Positions 16,890 through 25,280 of a stretch of 42,525 nt of DNA are shown here, piece after piece; the first letter of the stretch is position 1, and the number at the start of each line of letters is the position of its first letter. The stretch lies in assembly GCA_947177445.1 (NCBI GenBank), contig CAMWUL010000025.1, forward strand, positions 1 through 42,525. The letters run 5' to 3'. The translations under genes were made by a program, and so were the position numbers. Origin of the DNA: an uncultured Lachnospiraceae bacterium. Lineage in GTDB: Bacteria; Bacillota; Clostridia; Lachnospirales; Lachnospiraceae. The notes beneath the pieces are model-generated. The model was not told the DNA's origin, did not search any database, and was given only the letters and a program-made list of their open reading frames with translations.

Positions 16890-17798
16890 ATGCTGCGTGT
16901 TAGGGAGCAGATTGAAGATATATGGGGAGACAATACAAACGGAGGAAGCGGCGTGACCATTGCCGTGCTGGACACAGGCTGTGCGAGGCATCCTGATCTG
17001 ACAGGAAGAATCCTTTGCTTTCGGGATTTTGTAGGCGGAAGAAATCTGATGTATGATAATAACGGACATGGAACTCATGTCTGCGGAATTTTGTGCGGGA
17101 ATGGAGAATTGTCCCAGGGCCGGTATCGGGGAATGGCGCCAGGAGCAAAACTGGTGGTAGGAAAGGTTCTGGATGAACAGGGAGACGGATCCACGGAGGA
17201 AATGCTGGAGGGTCTTGACTGGATTTTGGAGATGAGGGGAAAATACAACATCCGCATTTTGAATATTTCTGTAGGCATCGGCAATCTGGAAGAGAAAGAG
17301 AAGGAAAGACGGCTTCAGGAGAAGATTGATAAAATATGGGACAGCGGGATTTTAGTGGTATGTGCGGCGGGAAACAAGGGTCCCGGGGACGGAACGGTGT
17401 CTTCAGTGGGCGGATGCGCCAGGGTGGTGACCGTGGGATGCCACGACGGAGGATATTTTCCGGAAAATCCCCATCGATGTGAGCTTTATTCAGGATGGGG
17501 AGTGCCGGGAAGCGCTGTGAGAAAGCCGGATGTGGTGGCGCCGGGAACGGATATCGTATCCTGCAATGCAGGATATCTGGGCTTTCGCGGCAAATGGAAG
17601 GATGCTTATGTGATAAAGAGCGGTACGTCCATGGCTACGCCCGTGGTATCCGGAGCCGCGGCTCTGGCGCTGCAGAAATTCCCGGACATGTGCAATGAGG
17701 AGTGTAAGACAAAAATCCAGTTTACGGCTACGGACCTGGGGCTCCCCTGGAACCGCCAGGGGTGGGGAATGATCAATGTAAGGAGACTGCTTAGTTAA
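16890..17798 (+). CDS. Intracellular subtilisin-like serine protease (S8)
   Basis: The protein has 302 residues and no signal peptide or propeptide, so it is probably cytoplasmic, like the ISP group. The catalytic triad is complete: Asp28 in VLDTG, His60 in NGHGTHVCG and Ser247 in GTSMATPVVSG, with Asn162 in AAGNKGPG for the oxyanion hole. The frame cannot extend upstream because a TAA lies at 16863-16865, and the ATG at 16890 is the first start. Its only ribosome binding site candidate is GAGG in the right arm of the preceding terminator, 11 bases away. I see no separate promoter. It is followed by its own terminator. The substrate is unknown. Confidence 0.9.
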   Translation: MLRVREQIEDIWGDNTNGGSGVTIAVLDTGCARHPDLTGRILCFRDFVGGRNLMYDNNGHGTHVCGILCGNGELSQGRYRGMAPGAKLVVGKVLDEQGDGSTEEMLEGLDWILEMRGKYNIRILNISVGIGNLEEKEKERRLQEKIDKIWDSGILVVCAAGNKGPGDGTVSSVGGCARVVTVGCHDGGYFPENPHRCELYSGWGVPGSAVRKPDVVAPGTDIVSCNAGYLGFRGKWKDAYVIKSGTSMATPVVSGAAALALQKFPDMCNEECKTKIQFTATDLGLPWNRQGWGMINVRRLLS

Positions 17799-17811
17799 GA
17801 AATAAAAAGAA

Positions 17812-17857
17812 TCCGCCGCACCATTGATAATGCAATCGTTGGTGCAGCGGTCTTTTT
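17812..17857 (+). terminator. Terminator of the subtilisin gene
   Basis: CCGCCGCACCA pairs with TGGTGCAGCGG with one mismatch, followed by TCTTTTTC. Confidence 0.8.
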
Positions 17858-17884
17858 CATCTTTAACAAAGGATCAAATTGGTA

Positions 17885-17915
17885 TTGACTTGGAGTGCAC
17901 TTCAAATGTTAGTAT
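17885..17915 (+). promoter_or_regulatory. MerR-type promoter of the aldo/keto reductase
   Basis: TTGACT (17885-17890) and TAGTAT (17910-17915) are 19 bases apart, the long spacer typical of promoters activated by MerR proteins. The spacer region carries a dyad, TTGGAGT-GC-ACTTCAA. No merR gene lies in the window, so the regulator must be encoded elsewhere. Confidence 0.75.
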
Positions 17916-17950
17916 AAATCATATAAAACAGCAGAGAGGAGGCGCTTTGA

Positions 17951-19045
17951 TTGGAATACAGAACTCACAAAAAGAACGGGGACAGGATCAGTGTGATCGG
18001 CCTGGGCACCAGCTACATAGCGGAGACGTCGGAAAAAGAGGCGGTGGAGGCCCTGCTTCTGGCGTATGAGAACGGGATCAATTATGCGGATCTGGCCACT
18101 GCCGGGGCAAAAACCTTCGAGTATTATGGAAAGGCCTTTGCAGATCTGAGAGAGGGCATGCATTATCAGGTGCATTTCGGCGCAAATTATGAGACAGGAG
18201 AGTACGGGTGGACCACAGATGTCGAAAAGGTAAAGGCGCAGATCGACTGGATGCTTCACAGCCTGAAAACGGATTATATTGATTATGGGTTTATCCATTG
18301 TCTGGACGCGGCTTCCGATTGGCACTCATACAAGGAAGGCGGTGTGCTGGAATATCTGTTGGAGATGAAGGAGAAAGGGATTGTCAGACACATTGGTCTC
18401 TCTACCCATACGCCCAAGCTGGCCAACATCGTGCTTGACACCGGACTTGTGGAGCAGTTAATGTTTTCCATAAATCCGGGCTACGATTATCAGCATGGCG
18501 AATATGCAAAGGGCAGTGCGGCGGAGAGGAGAAAGCTGTACCAGAGATGCGAGGCGGAAGGAATCGGGATTTCCGTGATGAAGCCCTTTTCCGGCGGACA
18601 GCTGCTGAATGAGAAGACCTCACCCTTCAAAAAAGCGCTCACAAGGTATCAATGTCTGCAGTATGCCCTGGATCAGCCGGGGGTGGTGACGGTGCTGCCC
18701 GGAATACGAAATTCGGAGGATGTGAAACAGCTTCTGGGATTTTTTGACGCGCCTCAGGAGGAGCGGGACTATGGGATTCTGGGATCCTTTACACCTGCCG
18801 ACGCCATGGGGGTGTGCGTGTATTGTAATCACTGCCGTCCATGTCCTGCGGGATTGAATGTGGGATTGATCAACAAATATTATGATTTGTCGGCGGCGGG
18901 AGACATCATGGCGGCTGATCATTATAAAAAGCTGGAAAAGCATGCCTCCGATTGTGTGGGATGCGGACACTGTGACAGGCGCTGTCCCTTTGGGGTCGGG
19001 CAGTCTGAAAGAATGCAGAAAATAGCGGAATATTTTGGAAAGTGA
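17951..19045 (+). CDS. Aldo/keto reductase with C-terminal iron-sulfur motifs
   Basis: The protein has 364 residues. Residues 1-280 form an aldo/keto reductase barrel that should reduce a carbonyl with NAD(P)H or through iron-sulfur electron transfer. Expected residues are Asp47 (NYADLA), Tyr58/59 (FEYYGKA) and His116 (FIHCLD); the usual lysine appears replaced by His75 in YQVHFGA. The C-terminal part has CxxCxxCxxCP (289-298) and CxxCxxCxxxCP (335-345), enough for one or two [4Fe-4S] clusters. It starts with TTG, with AGGAGG 8 bases upstream. The MerR-type promoter suggests induction by a small molecule or stress. The substrate is unknown. The gene ends well before a terminator at 19200. Confidence 0.88.
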   Translation: MEYRTHKKNGDRISVIGLGTSYIAETSEKEAVEALLLAYENGINYADLATAGAKTFEYYGKAFADLREGMHYQVHFGANYETGEYGWTTDVEKVKAQIDWMLHSLKTDYIDYGFIHCLDAASDWHSYKEGGVLEYLLEMKEKGIVRHIGLSTHTPKLANIVLDTGLVEQLMFSINPGYDYQHGEYAKGSAAERRKLYQRCEAEGIGISVMKPFSGGQLLNEKTSPFKKALTRYQCLQYALDQPGVVTVLPGIRNSEDVKQLLGFFDAPQEERDYGILGSFTPADAMGVCVYCNHCRPCPAGLNVGLINKYYDLSAAGDIMAADHYKKLEKHASDCVGCGHCDRRCPFGVGQSERMQKIAEYFGK

Positions 19046-19199
19046 GGTATCCTGAGTTTCCTGTAAAGGGAAGAAAGTGGTTCACGGAAATGTCTGTGGG
19101 AAAAACACTGCCGGAGTATGATTCGCTTCTGGTCCTTACGCACTTTAAGGTCATACAAAAGGAGGATTTGGCGGTTCCAACAAGAATAAGGTTCTGTTT
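19046..19199. other. Gap without a convincing gene
   Basis: A 40-codon frame (19090-19212) without a good ribosome binding site runs into the terminator. An AGGAGG at 19160-19165 has no well-spaced start. I see no promoter here. It is probably the untranslated tail of the aldo/keto reductase transcript. Confidence 0.4.
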
Positions 19200-19255
19200 G
19201 GTAACGATTTAACGATACGGCATTTATCCGGTGGTTGAATCGTTACCTTTTTTTT
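19200..19255 (+). terminator. Terminator downstream of the aldo/keto reductase
   Basis: GGTAACGATT (19200-19209) pairs perfectly with AATCGTTACC (19238-19247), followed by eight Ts. Confidence 0.88.
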
Positions 19256-19311
19256 GAATGGGAGGAGGGCTGAAAGGTGTTACTTTCTTTATGGATTTTT
19301 CCGGTAAAACA

Positions 19312-19347
19312 TTGACAGAAGCCGTATAATTGTATACACTGATACAA
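19312..19347 (+). promoter_or_regulatory. Promoter and GntR-like operator of the citrate/isocitrate operon
   Basis: A perfect TTGACA (19312-19317) has TACACT 17 bases on (19335-19340). The dyad TTGTAT-N6-ATACAA (19330-19347) overlaps the -10 box and start region, a form typical of GntR/FadR operators. The third element of this transcript is a GntR/FadR protein, so autoregulation is likely. Confidence 0.6.
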
Positions 19348-19400
19348 GCACGGAGGATGAATCGACAGCGTATGTCAAAATTTGAAAAGGGGAATGATAA

Positions 19401-20819
19401 ATGCGAGATAACGAGATGTTCCAGAATCGTCCGATTTCCATGAACCAGAAAAACAATCTGCTGGAGATCGAGGAGCATATGTACATACTGGACGACGTGG
19501 AGAAGCCCAATGTTTTCCGGAATATGTTTCCTTATTCTGAAATACCGAAGATTCCTTTTAACGACAGAATCGTGCCCCACAATATGCCCAGAGATATTTG
19601 GATCACGGACACCACCTTCCGGGACGGACAGCAGTCCCGGGCGCCTTACAGTACGGAGCAGATCGTCACGATCTATGATTATCTGCACAAGCTGGGAGGT
19701 CCGAACGGCATGATTCGTGCCAGCGAGTTTTTCCTGTACAGCAAAAAGGACAGGGATGCGGTGTATAAGTGCATGGAGAGGGGATATGCGTTTCCGGAGG
19801 TTACCAGCTGGATCCGCGCCAGTAAGGAGGACTTTAAGCTGGTGAAGGAGATCGGCATGCAGGAGACGGGAATTTTGGTAAGCTGTTCCGATTACCATAT
19901 TTTCCTGAAGCTGAAGATGACCAGACGCCAGGCCATGGATCATTATCTCAGCGTGATCCGCGAGTGCCTGGAGGAGGGGATCAGCCCCAGGTGCCATATG
20001 GAGGATATCACCCGGGCGGATATCTATGGGTATGTGGTGCCTTTCTGTCTGGAGCTGATGAGGCTTATGGAGGAGTACAAAATCCCTATAAAGGTGCGTG
20101 CCTGCGATACCATGGGGTATGGGGTAAACTATCCGGGAGCGGTTATTCCAAGAAGTGTTCAGGGCATTATCTATGCCATTCATACTCATGCGGGTGTGCC
20201 CCATGAGCTGATCGAATGGCACGGCCACAATGACTTTTACAAGGCGGTGAGCAATTCCACCACAGCCTGGCTCTACGGCTGCTCCGGCATCAATACCTCT
20301 TTGTTCGGCATTGGTGAAAGGACAGGAAATACGCCCCTGGAGGCCATGGTCTTTGAATATGCCCAGCTGAAGGGAGACCTGAACGGCATGGACACTACGG
20401 TGATCACAGAGCTGGCAGAGTACTACGAGAAGGAGATCGGCTATCAGATTCCGCCGAGGACGCCCTTTGTGGGAAAGAATTTTAATGTGACCAGAGCGGG
20501 AATTCACGCTGACGGGCTGTTGAAAAACGAAGAGATCTACAACATCTTTGATACGGAGAAATTTTTGCACAGGCCGGTGCTCTGCGCTGTTTCCAACACC
20601 TCAGGGCTGGCGGGCATCGCCCATTGGCTCAATACCTATTACCGCCTTCCGGAGGAGGATCAGGTGGACAAATCCTCCGATCTGGTGAAGGAGATCAAGA
20701 GATGGGTGGATGAAGAGTATGCGGGAGGACGTGTCACCGTCCTGACGGATGAGGAGATCGTGAAATGTGTGGAACGGGTCTGCGGGGAGCTGGGAGTGGA
20801 GCTTCCGGGCCGGCGTTAG
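19401..20819 (+). CDS. Re-citrate synthase-like enzyme (isopropylmalate/homocitrate synthase family)
   Basis: The protein has 472 residues. It is a DRE-TIM metallolyase: TDTTFRDGQQS near residue 70 (Arg74, Asp75), the second metal/ligand motif HGHND at 274-278, and the helix GERTGNTPLEA. The downstream NADP-isocitrate dehydrogenase argues strongly for citrate, not isopropylmalate or homocitrate, as product: acetyl-CoA plus oxaloacetate gives citrate, feeding 2-oxoglutarate and glutamate in an anaerobe without the usual Si-type enzyme. Homologues of this type are known as Re-citrate synthases in Clostridium kluyveri. It lacks the C-terminal leucine-regulatory domain of LeuA. The start has AAAAGGGG 9 bases upstream. 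Aconitase is not in the window. Confidence 0.75.
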   Translation: MRDNEMFQNRPISMNQKNNLLEIEEHMYILDDVEKPNVFRNMFPYSEIPKIPFNDRIVPHNMPRDIWITDTTFRDGQQSRAPYSTEQIVTIYDYLHKLGGPNGMIRASEFFLYSKKDRDAVYKCMERGYAFPEVTSWIRASKEDFKLVKEIGMQETGILVSCSDYHIFLKLKMTRRQAMDHYLSVIRECLEEGISPRCHMEDITRADIYGYVVPFCLELMRLMEEYKIPIKVRACDTMGYGVNYPGAVIPRSVQGIIYAIHTHAGVPHELIEWHGHNDFYKAVSNSTTAWLYGCSGINTSLFGIGERTGNTPLEAMVFEYAQLKGDLNGMDTTVITELAEYYEKEIGYQIPPRTPFVGKNFNVTRAGIHADGLLKNEEIYNIFDTEKFLHRPVLCAVSNTSGLAGIAHWLNTYYRLPEEDQVDKSSDLVKEIKRWVDEEYAGGRVTVLTDEEIVKCVERVCGELGVELPGRR

Positions 20820-20884
20820 GGGCTGCGTCAATTGGTGCAGCTTAAGAGAGAGTCGGTTATGATCGGATCTGGAATGGAGTGAAA

Positions 20885-21658
20885 ATGAGTCATTATAATG
20901 TTGAAAAGGAGACTACGGACAAGTATTCTCTTCGGGGCCGTGTTTTTCATAAGCTGAGAGAGGATATTCTAAGCGGCAGATATGAGGAGCACGAGGAATT
21001 AAAGGAGATGGCTATCAGTGAGGAGATGGGGGTCAGCCGTACCCCTGTCAGGGAGGCCTTCCGGCAGTTGGAGCTGGAAGGTCTGATTCGGATTATTCCC
21101 AATAAGGGAGCCTATGTCACAGGCATCACGGAAAAGGATGTGAAAGACATCTATATGATACGTTCCCTGCTGGAGGGGCTGTGCGCCCGGTGGGCTACGG
21201 AGCATATCACAAAGGAACAGATGGAAGAAATGGAGGAGAATGTTTATCTGGCGGAGTTCCACGCCCAGAAGGGACATATGGAGCAGCTGGCAGAGCTGGA
21301 TAACCGCTTCCATGATATTATGTACGAGGCCTGCGACAGCAAGCTGCTGGAGCATCAGCTGAAGGATTTTCATCAGTATGTGCTGCGGGTGAGGCGCAAG
21401 ACCCTGGCCAAGGCGAACCGGGGGATCAAATCCAACGCGGAACACAAGGGCATTATGGAGGCCATTAAAGCCGGAAACGGGGAGATGGCGGAGAAGCTGG
21501 CTCACCAGCATATGATCAATGCCTATGAAAACATGGTGGAGAACGGCCTCAAAGAGGCTTATGACAGAAGCGAGGAGGAGCCGGCGCGTTCCGGCGGGGA
21601 GACAAAGGGCGGCTTCGGCAGCCGGAAAGGAATCGGGATAGCAAATGGAAAAAATTAA
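20885..21658 (+). CDS. GntR-family (FadR/FCD type) transcriptional regulator
   Basis: The protein has 257 residues. A winged helix-turn-helix occupies about residues 17-85 ([18 protein letters not shown], then [20 protein letters not shown] and NKGAYV), and an all-helical FCD sensor domain fills about 95-220. It lies between the citrate synthase-like gene and icd and overlaps the latter, so it likely senses a metabolite of this branch (citrate or 2-oxoglutarate are guesses) and acts on the TTGTAT-ATACAA dyad at 19330. GGAG lies 5 bases before the ATG; a GTG at 20879 is a worse start. The C-terminal 30 residues are Gly/Glu/Ser-rich and probably loose. Confidence 0.88.
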   Translation: MSHYNVEKETTDKYSLRGRVFHKLREDILSGRYEEHEELKEMAISEEMGVSRTPVREAFRQLELEGLIRIIPNKGAYVTGITEKDVKDIYMIRSLLEGLCARWATEHITKEQMEEMEENVYLAEFHAQKGHMEQLAELDNRFHDIMYEACDSKLLEHQLKDFHQYVLRVRRKTLAKANRGIKSNAEHKGIMEAIKAGNGEMAEKLAHQHMINAYENMVENGLKEAYDRSEEEPARSGGETKGGFGSRKGIGIANGKN

Positions 21659-22850
21659 GATGACGACACCGCTTGTGGAGATGGACGGGGACGAGATGAC
21701 CAGGATTCTCTGGCAGATGATAAAGGAGGAGCTGCTCCTTCCCTACATTGACCTGAACACGGAATACTATGATCTGGGGCTGGAGATGCGCAATGCCACC
21801 AACGATCAGGTGACCATTGACTCCGCTCATGCCACATTGAAATACAAGGTTGCGGTAAAATGCGCTACCATTACGCCCAACGGGGCCAGAATGAAGGAAT
21901 ATGATCTGAAGGAGATGTGGAAAAGCCCCAACGGAACCATCCGGGCCATTCTGGACGGCACGGTGTTCCGGGCCCCCATCCTGGTGAAGGGGATTGTACC
22001 CTATGTAAAAAACTGGACCAGACCGATTACCATTGCCCGTCATGCATACGGTGATGTCTATAAAAATACAGAAATCAAGGTTCCCGGACCCGGGCGGGCG
22101 GAGCTGGTGTATACGGCGGCGGACGGCACCGAGACCAGAGAGCTGATCCATGAGTTTAAGGGAGCCGGGATTCTTCAGGGAATCCATAATACGGAGGAGT
22201 CCATTTACAGCTTTGCCAGGGCCTGCTTCGGCTATGCCGCAGACACCAGGCAGGATCTGTGGTTCTCTACCAAGGATACCATATCCAAGAAATACGATCA
22301 TACCTTTAAGGATATTTTTCAGGAGGTATATGACACAGAATACAGAAGTCGCTTTGAAGAGCTGGGAATCGAGTATTTTTATACTCTGATCGACGATGCG
22401 GTAGCCCGGGTTATCCGGTCTGAGGGCGGCTTTATCTGGGCCTGCAAAAACTATGACGGGGACGTAATGTCGGACATGGTGGCCACGGCCTACGGTGATC
22501 TTTCCATGATGACCTCTGTGCTGGTATCGCCCAGCGGGGCATATGAGTATGAGGCGGCCCATGGGACGGTTCAGCGCCACTATTACAAGCATCTGAAGGG
22601 GGAGGAGACCTCTACCAACTCCATCGCCACCATTTTTGCCTGGACCGGAGCTTTGAAAAAAAGAGGAGAGCTGGACGGCAATGAGGCGCTTTGTGCCTTT
22701 GCACGGAAGCTGGAGCAGGCCTGCGTCAAGACGGTGGAGGAAGGAAAGATGACAAAGAGCCTTTCCCTGATATCCACCTGCGAAAATCCTGTGATCCTGA
22801 ACAGCCTTGAGTTTATCCGGGCGATTCGGGCGACGCTGGAGTCTCTGTGA
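21645..22850 (+). CDS. icd: NADP-dependent isocitrate dehydrogenase (IDH1-like type)
   Basis: This enzyme oxidises isocitrate to 2-oxoglutarate and CO2 with NADP. It has 401 residues, the length of the eukaryote-like homodimeric type. Typical sequences are [38 protein letters not shown] [31 protein letters not shown] (metal and substrate contacts) and [10 protein letters not shown]. It overlaps the GntR gene by 14 bases, so the two are translated from one message. It ends tail-to-tail with the AraC gene, overlapping it by 38 bases on the opposite strand. I see no terminator between them. Confidence 0.96.
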   Translation: MEKIKMTTPLVEMDGDEMTRILWQMIKEELLLPYIDLNTEYYDLGLEMRNATNDQVTIDSAHATLKYKVAVKCATITPNGARMKEYDLKEMWKSPNGTIRAILDGTVFRAPILVKGIVPYVKNWTRPITIARHAYGDVYKNTEIKVPGPGRAELVYTAADGTETRELIHEFKGAGILQGIHNTEESIYSFARACFGYAADTRQDLWFSTKDTISKKYDHTFKDIFQEVYDTEYRSRFEELGIEYFYTLIDDAVARVIRSEGGFIWACKNYDGDVMSDMVATAYGDLSMMTSVLVSPSGAYEYEAAHGTVQRHYYKHLKGEETSTNSIATIFAWTGALKKRGELDGNEALCAFARKLEQACVKTVEEGKMTKSLSLISTCENPVILNSLEFIRAIRATLESL

Positions 22851-23643
22851 GGGAGTCCTCCGATTTATAGCGGGACGGGCTGACGCCGGTATATTCTTTA
22901 AAAAGTCTTGAAAAATACAGGGGATCATCAAACCCGCAGGAAACAGAGGTGCTTTTCACGGAGGAATCCATGGAAAGCATCTTTTTTGCCTGCTCCAGAC
23001 GATAGGTCTGCAGATAGGCCATGGGAGACATATGTAAATTGGTCTGAAAGAGGCGATAGAGGGTGACTCTGCTCAGGTGCATCATGGAACAGAGGGAGTT
23101 TACGTGGAAATCGTGGTGGTAATAGTTGGCGTGGATCAGGGTGAGCGCGGTATCCAGTCGTCTGCTTATATCGGTACTGTCTTTCGCAGGCGCCGGAAAC
23201 TGGTCGGCGTAGACTCCAAGGAGCGCCAGCATCAGGCCGCCGGCCTGGCTGCGGTTTTTGCCAAGCCAATCCAGGTCCATGATCCGCTGGTACAGGGGCA
23301 GAATCTGATCCTGACTGATATGCGGGCAGACAGGCTGTGAGGCCTGCCAGCCGTCGGCGGCCAGTCGTTCGGCGGCCCCGGCGCCTGAAAAGTCGATCCA
23401 GACATACTCCCAGGGATCCAGGGGATCCGGGCTGTATTTCGCCATGACCAGGGGGGTGATGAGGAAGCTTTGTCCTGCTTTGACAGGATATATTTTTCCG
23501 TTGGCCTCCAGAGTCCCCTGTCCCCGGAGAATGTAATGGATTACGTAGCAGGTGCGCATTCCCGGTCCCCAGCTGTGCAGGTCGGCGCAGTCCTGTCTGC
23601 CCGCGCCGGCCAATTGGATGGTTTGTTCCGAATAGTATTCCAT
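22813..23643 (-). CDS. AraC-family transcriptional regulator
   Basis: The protein has 276 residues. The N-terminal cupin-like sensor covers about 15-140 ([20 protein letters not shown] and SFLITP); the two AraC helix-turn-helix units lie at about 170-265 ([17 protein letters not shown] and [26 protein letters not shown]). It is divergent from the GH27 alpha-galactosidase, so it most likely activates that gene when an alpha-galactoside or galactose binds. AAGGGA precedes the ATG. An inverted repeat between the two genes is a candidate operator. Another long frame on the same strand is a shadow. Confidence 0.92.
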   Translation of the reverse strand: MEYYSEQTIQLAGAGRQDCADLHSWGPGMRTCYVIHYILRGQGTLEANGKIYPVKAGQSFLITPLVMAKYSPDPLDPWEYVWIDFSGAGAAERLAADGWQASQPVCPHISQDQILPLYQRIMDLDWLGKNRSQAGGLMLALLGVYADQFPAPAKDSTDISRRLDTALTLIHANYYHHDFHVNSLCSMMHLSRVTLYRLFQTNLHMSPMAYLQTYRLEQAKKMLSMDSSVKSTSVSCGFDDPLYFSRLFKEYTGVSPSRYKSEDSLTETPASPESPG

Positions 23644-23717
23644 GTGTGTTCCCTTTGTCCTCCAATGATGCTAAAACGCTTTAAGGATGCATAGAGTGCT
23701 GCTTTTGTGAACGAAAA

Positions 23718-23773
23718 ATCCATGTTATAGAAACAATAACATATGGATTTGAAATAAAAATGCATATTATAAT
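23718..23773 (+). promoter_or_regulatory. Operator-like inverted repeat and -10 box of the alpha-galactosidase
   Basis: ATCCATGTTAT (23718-23728) is inverted as ATAACATATGGAT (23736-23748), with two extra bases in the right arm. A perfect TATAAT follows at 23768-23773, but the -35 position holds only GGATTT, overlapping the repeat, as expected for an activator-dependent promoter. Confidence 0.5.
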
Positions 23774-23839
23774 CAGTTTACAAGATTTCTTGTGAATGTC
23801 AATGGTCAAGCCGCGCTGTGCGGCAGAATGGAGGAAGGT

Positions 23840-24970
23840 ATGGTGAAATTGACGCCGCCTATGGGGTGGAATTCCTGGAACACATTTGGAGAGAACATTA
23901 ATGAGAAGCTGATCATGGAGACTGCCGATATTATGGTTCAGAGCGGTCTGCTGGACTGCGGTTATGACTATCTCGTAATTGATGACTGCTGGTCTTTGAG
24001 AGAGCGGGATGCCCAGGGAAGACTGGTTCCGGATCCGGCAAAATTCCCCAACGGCATGAAAGCGGTGGCTGACTATGTGCATTCCAAGGGGCTTAAGTTC
24101 GGAATGTATTCCTGTGCGGGGAATCTTACCTGCGCCGGCTATCCCGGAAGCTATGAGCATGAGTTTGTGGATGCGGAGACCTTTGCGGAGTGGGGCGTGG
24201 ATTTCCTGAAATATGATTATTGCTATCACAGCCCCATCGTTGCGGGGAAATATTTGTACCGCCGTATGGGACTGGCTTTGGAAACCTGCGGAAGGGACAT
24301 TCTGTTCAGCGCCTGCTCCTGGGGAATAGATGAGACTCATGAGTGGATCAAGGAATCGGCGGCAGGCATGTGGCGTTCTACGGGAGATATTTTTGATACC
24401 TGGGAGTCGGTGAAGGAGCTCACAAGGCAGCAGGAAAAGCTCCATCCCTACAATGGGGTGGGATGCTTTAACGATATGGATATGCTGATCGTGGGAATGT
24501 ACGGAAAAGGGAACGTGGGCCTGAAGGGCTGCAATGACACGCAGTATAAGACCCATTATTCCATCTGGGCATTGCTTGGATCCCCGCTGATGATCGGCTG
24601 TGATCTGCGAGACATGAGTGACGAGACCCGAAAGATATTGACAAACAGAGAGTTGATCCGGATTAACCAGGATCCTGCCTGCCGTCAGCCCATAAAGCTG
24701 AGCGGTATCTGGTGCGGAGAGGATATGGTGATTTATGCCCGTATGCTGGCAGGCGGCGAAATTGCCATCGGTATTTTTAACCTGAGTGAAAATCCGGGAG
24801 CAGGAAGATTTAACCTGGATGAGCTGGGGCTCCCCCACAGCACGGGAAGGACGCTGGAGATGACCGAGGTGTGGACCGGGGAGAAGCTTTCTGTGACCAA
24901 TTCCACCGTTTCCCGGAATCTGGCGCCTTTTGACTGTGAGGTATTCCGGGCCAGGCTGGTGAGGCAGTAA
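23840..24970 (+). CDS. GH27 alpha-galactosidase
   Basis: This retaining glycosidase removes terminal alpha-galactose, for example from melibiose, raffinose-type sugars or galactomannan. The protein has 376 residues without a signal peptide, so it acts inside the cell on imported sugars. It opens with TPPMGWNSWNTFG; the nucleophile is Asp126 in FLKYDYC, and the acid/base lies in FNDMDMLIVG (Asp212 or Asp214). The C-terminal 90 residues form the usual beta-domain. GGAGG lies 5 bases before the ATG at 23840; upstream ATGs lack a site and add residues outside the family domain. A divergent AraC gene likely controls it. No sugar transporter is in the window. Confidence 0.94.
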   Translation: MVKLTPPMGWNSWNTFGENINEKLIMETADIMVQSGLLDCGYDYLVIDDCWSLRERDAQGRLVPDPAKFPNGMKAVADYVHSKGLKFGMYSCAGNLTCAGYPGSYEHEFVDAETFAEWGVDFLKYDYCYHSPIVAGKYLYRRMGLALETCGRDILFSACSWGIDETHEWIKESAAGMWRSTGDIFDTWESVKELTRQQEKLHPYNGVGCFNDMDMLIVGMYGKGNVGLKGCNDTQYKTHYSIWALLGSPLMIGCDLRDMSDETRKILTNRELIRINQDPACRQPIKLSGIWCGEDMVIYARMLAGGEIAIGIFNLSENPGAGRFNLDELGLPHSTGRTLEMTEVWTGEKLSVTNSTVSRNLAPFDCEVFRARLVRQ

Positions 24971-25164
24971 TGAGCCAGAAATGCATGCAATGTGAGCGGG
25001 AGCTGACCTTCAACGAGATCGGCGCCCACAAAAAGTTTATCAACAGAGGGAGCAAATCCTTTTTATGCCTCGGATGTCTTGCGGAAAAGCTGGATGTTCC
25101 TCCGGAGCTGATCAATGAAAAGATCGAGTATTTTAAAATGCAGGGCTGCACGTTATTCGTGTAG
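24970..25164 (+). CDS. Small cysteine-pair protein coupled to the alpha-galactosidase
   Basis: The protein has 64 residues with CMQC (residues 5-8) and CLGC (33-36), a likely zinc-binding treble-clef or ribbon, followed by a helix (PPELINEKIEYFKMQGC). I do not recognise a named family. Its ATG overlaps the stop of the GH27 gene (TAATG), so it is translated by coupling. The relation to sugar use is unclear; it may simply be a small regulatory or housekeeping protein. A hairpin covers its last codons. Confidence 0.75.
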   Translation: MSQKCMQCERELTFNEIGAHKKFINRGSKSFLCLGCLAEKLDVPPELINEKIEYFKMQGCTLFV

Positions 25165-25173
25165 CCCTGCATT
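25137..25173 (+). terminator. Hairpin over the stop codon of the small cysteine protein
   Basis: AATGCAGGGCTGCACG is inverted as CGTGTAGCCCTGCATT around a 5-base loop. The tail is GGCTGTTTC, a weak T-run, so termination is plausible but not certain. Confidence 0.55.
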
Positions 25174-25185
25174 GGCTGTTTCGGA

Positions 25186-25214
25186 TTGACACAATTTTGT
25201 CGATCTGATATTAT
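25186..25214 (+). promoter_or_regulatory. Sigma-A promoter of rex
   Basis: TTGACA (25186-25191) and TATTAT (25209-25214) are 17 bases apart, with an extended TG two bases before the -10 box. ACAATTTTGT (25191-25200) lies in the spacer and is a weak dyad that might bind Rex itself. Confidence 0.75.
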
Positions 25215-25280
25215 GAAATACGACAGTTTAGAAAAACCGTTAAGAGCGCCGCCGGGCGCTTTTCGTTGGAGGGAACACCG

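Noticed and set aside
19090..19212. 40-codon frame that could be a leader peptide before the citrate operon
   Set aside because: It has no well-spaced ribosome site, and the terminator it enters lies upstream of the operon promoter, so it cannot attenuate that operon.
19224..20570. 448-residue frame antisense to the Re-citrate synthase-like gene
   Set aside because: The plus strand carries conserved catalytic motifs and a promoter; the antisense frame has no start signal or domain.
22928..23665. 245-residue frame on the minus strand overlapping the AraC gene
   Set aside because: It lies in a different frame of the same DNA. The AraC reading has clear helix-turn-helix motifs, this one has none.
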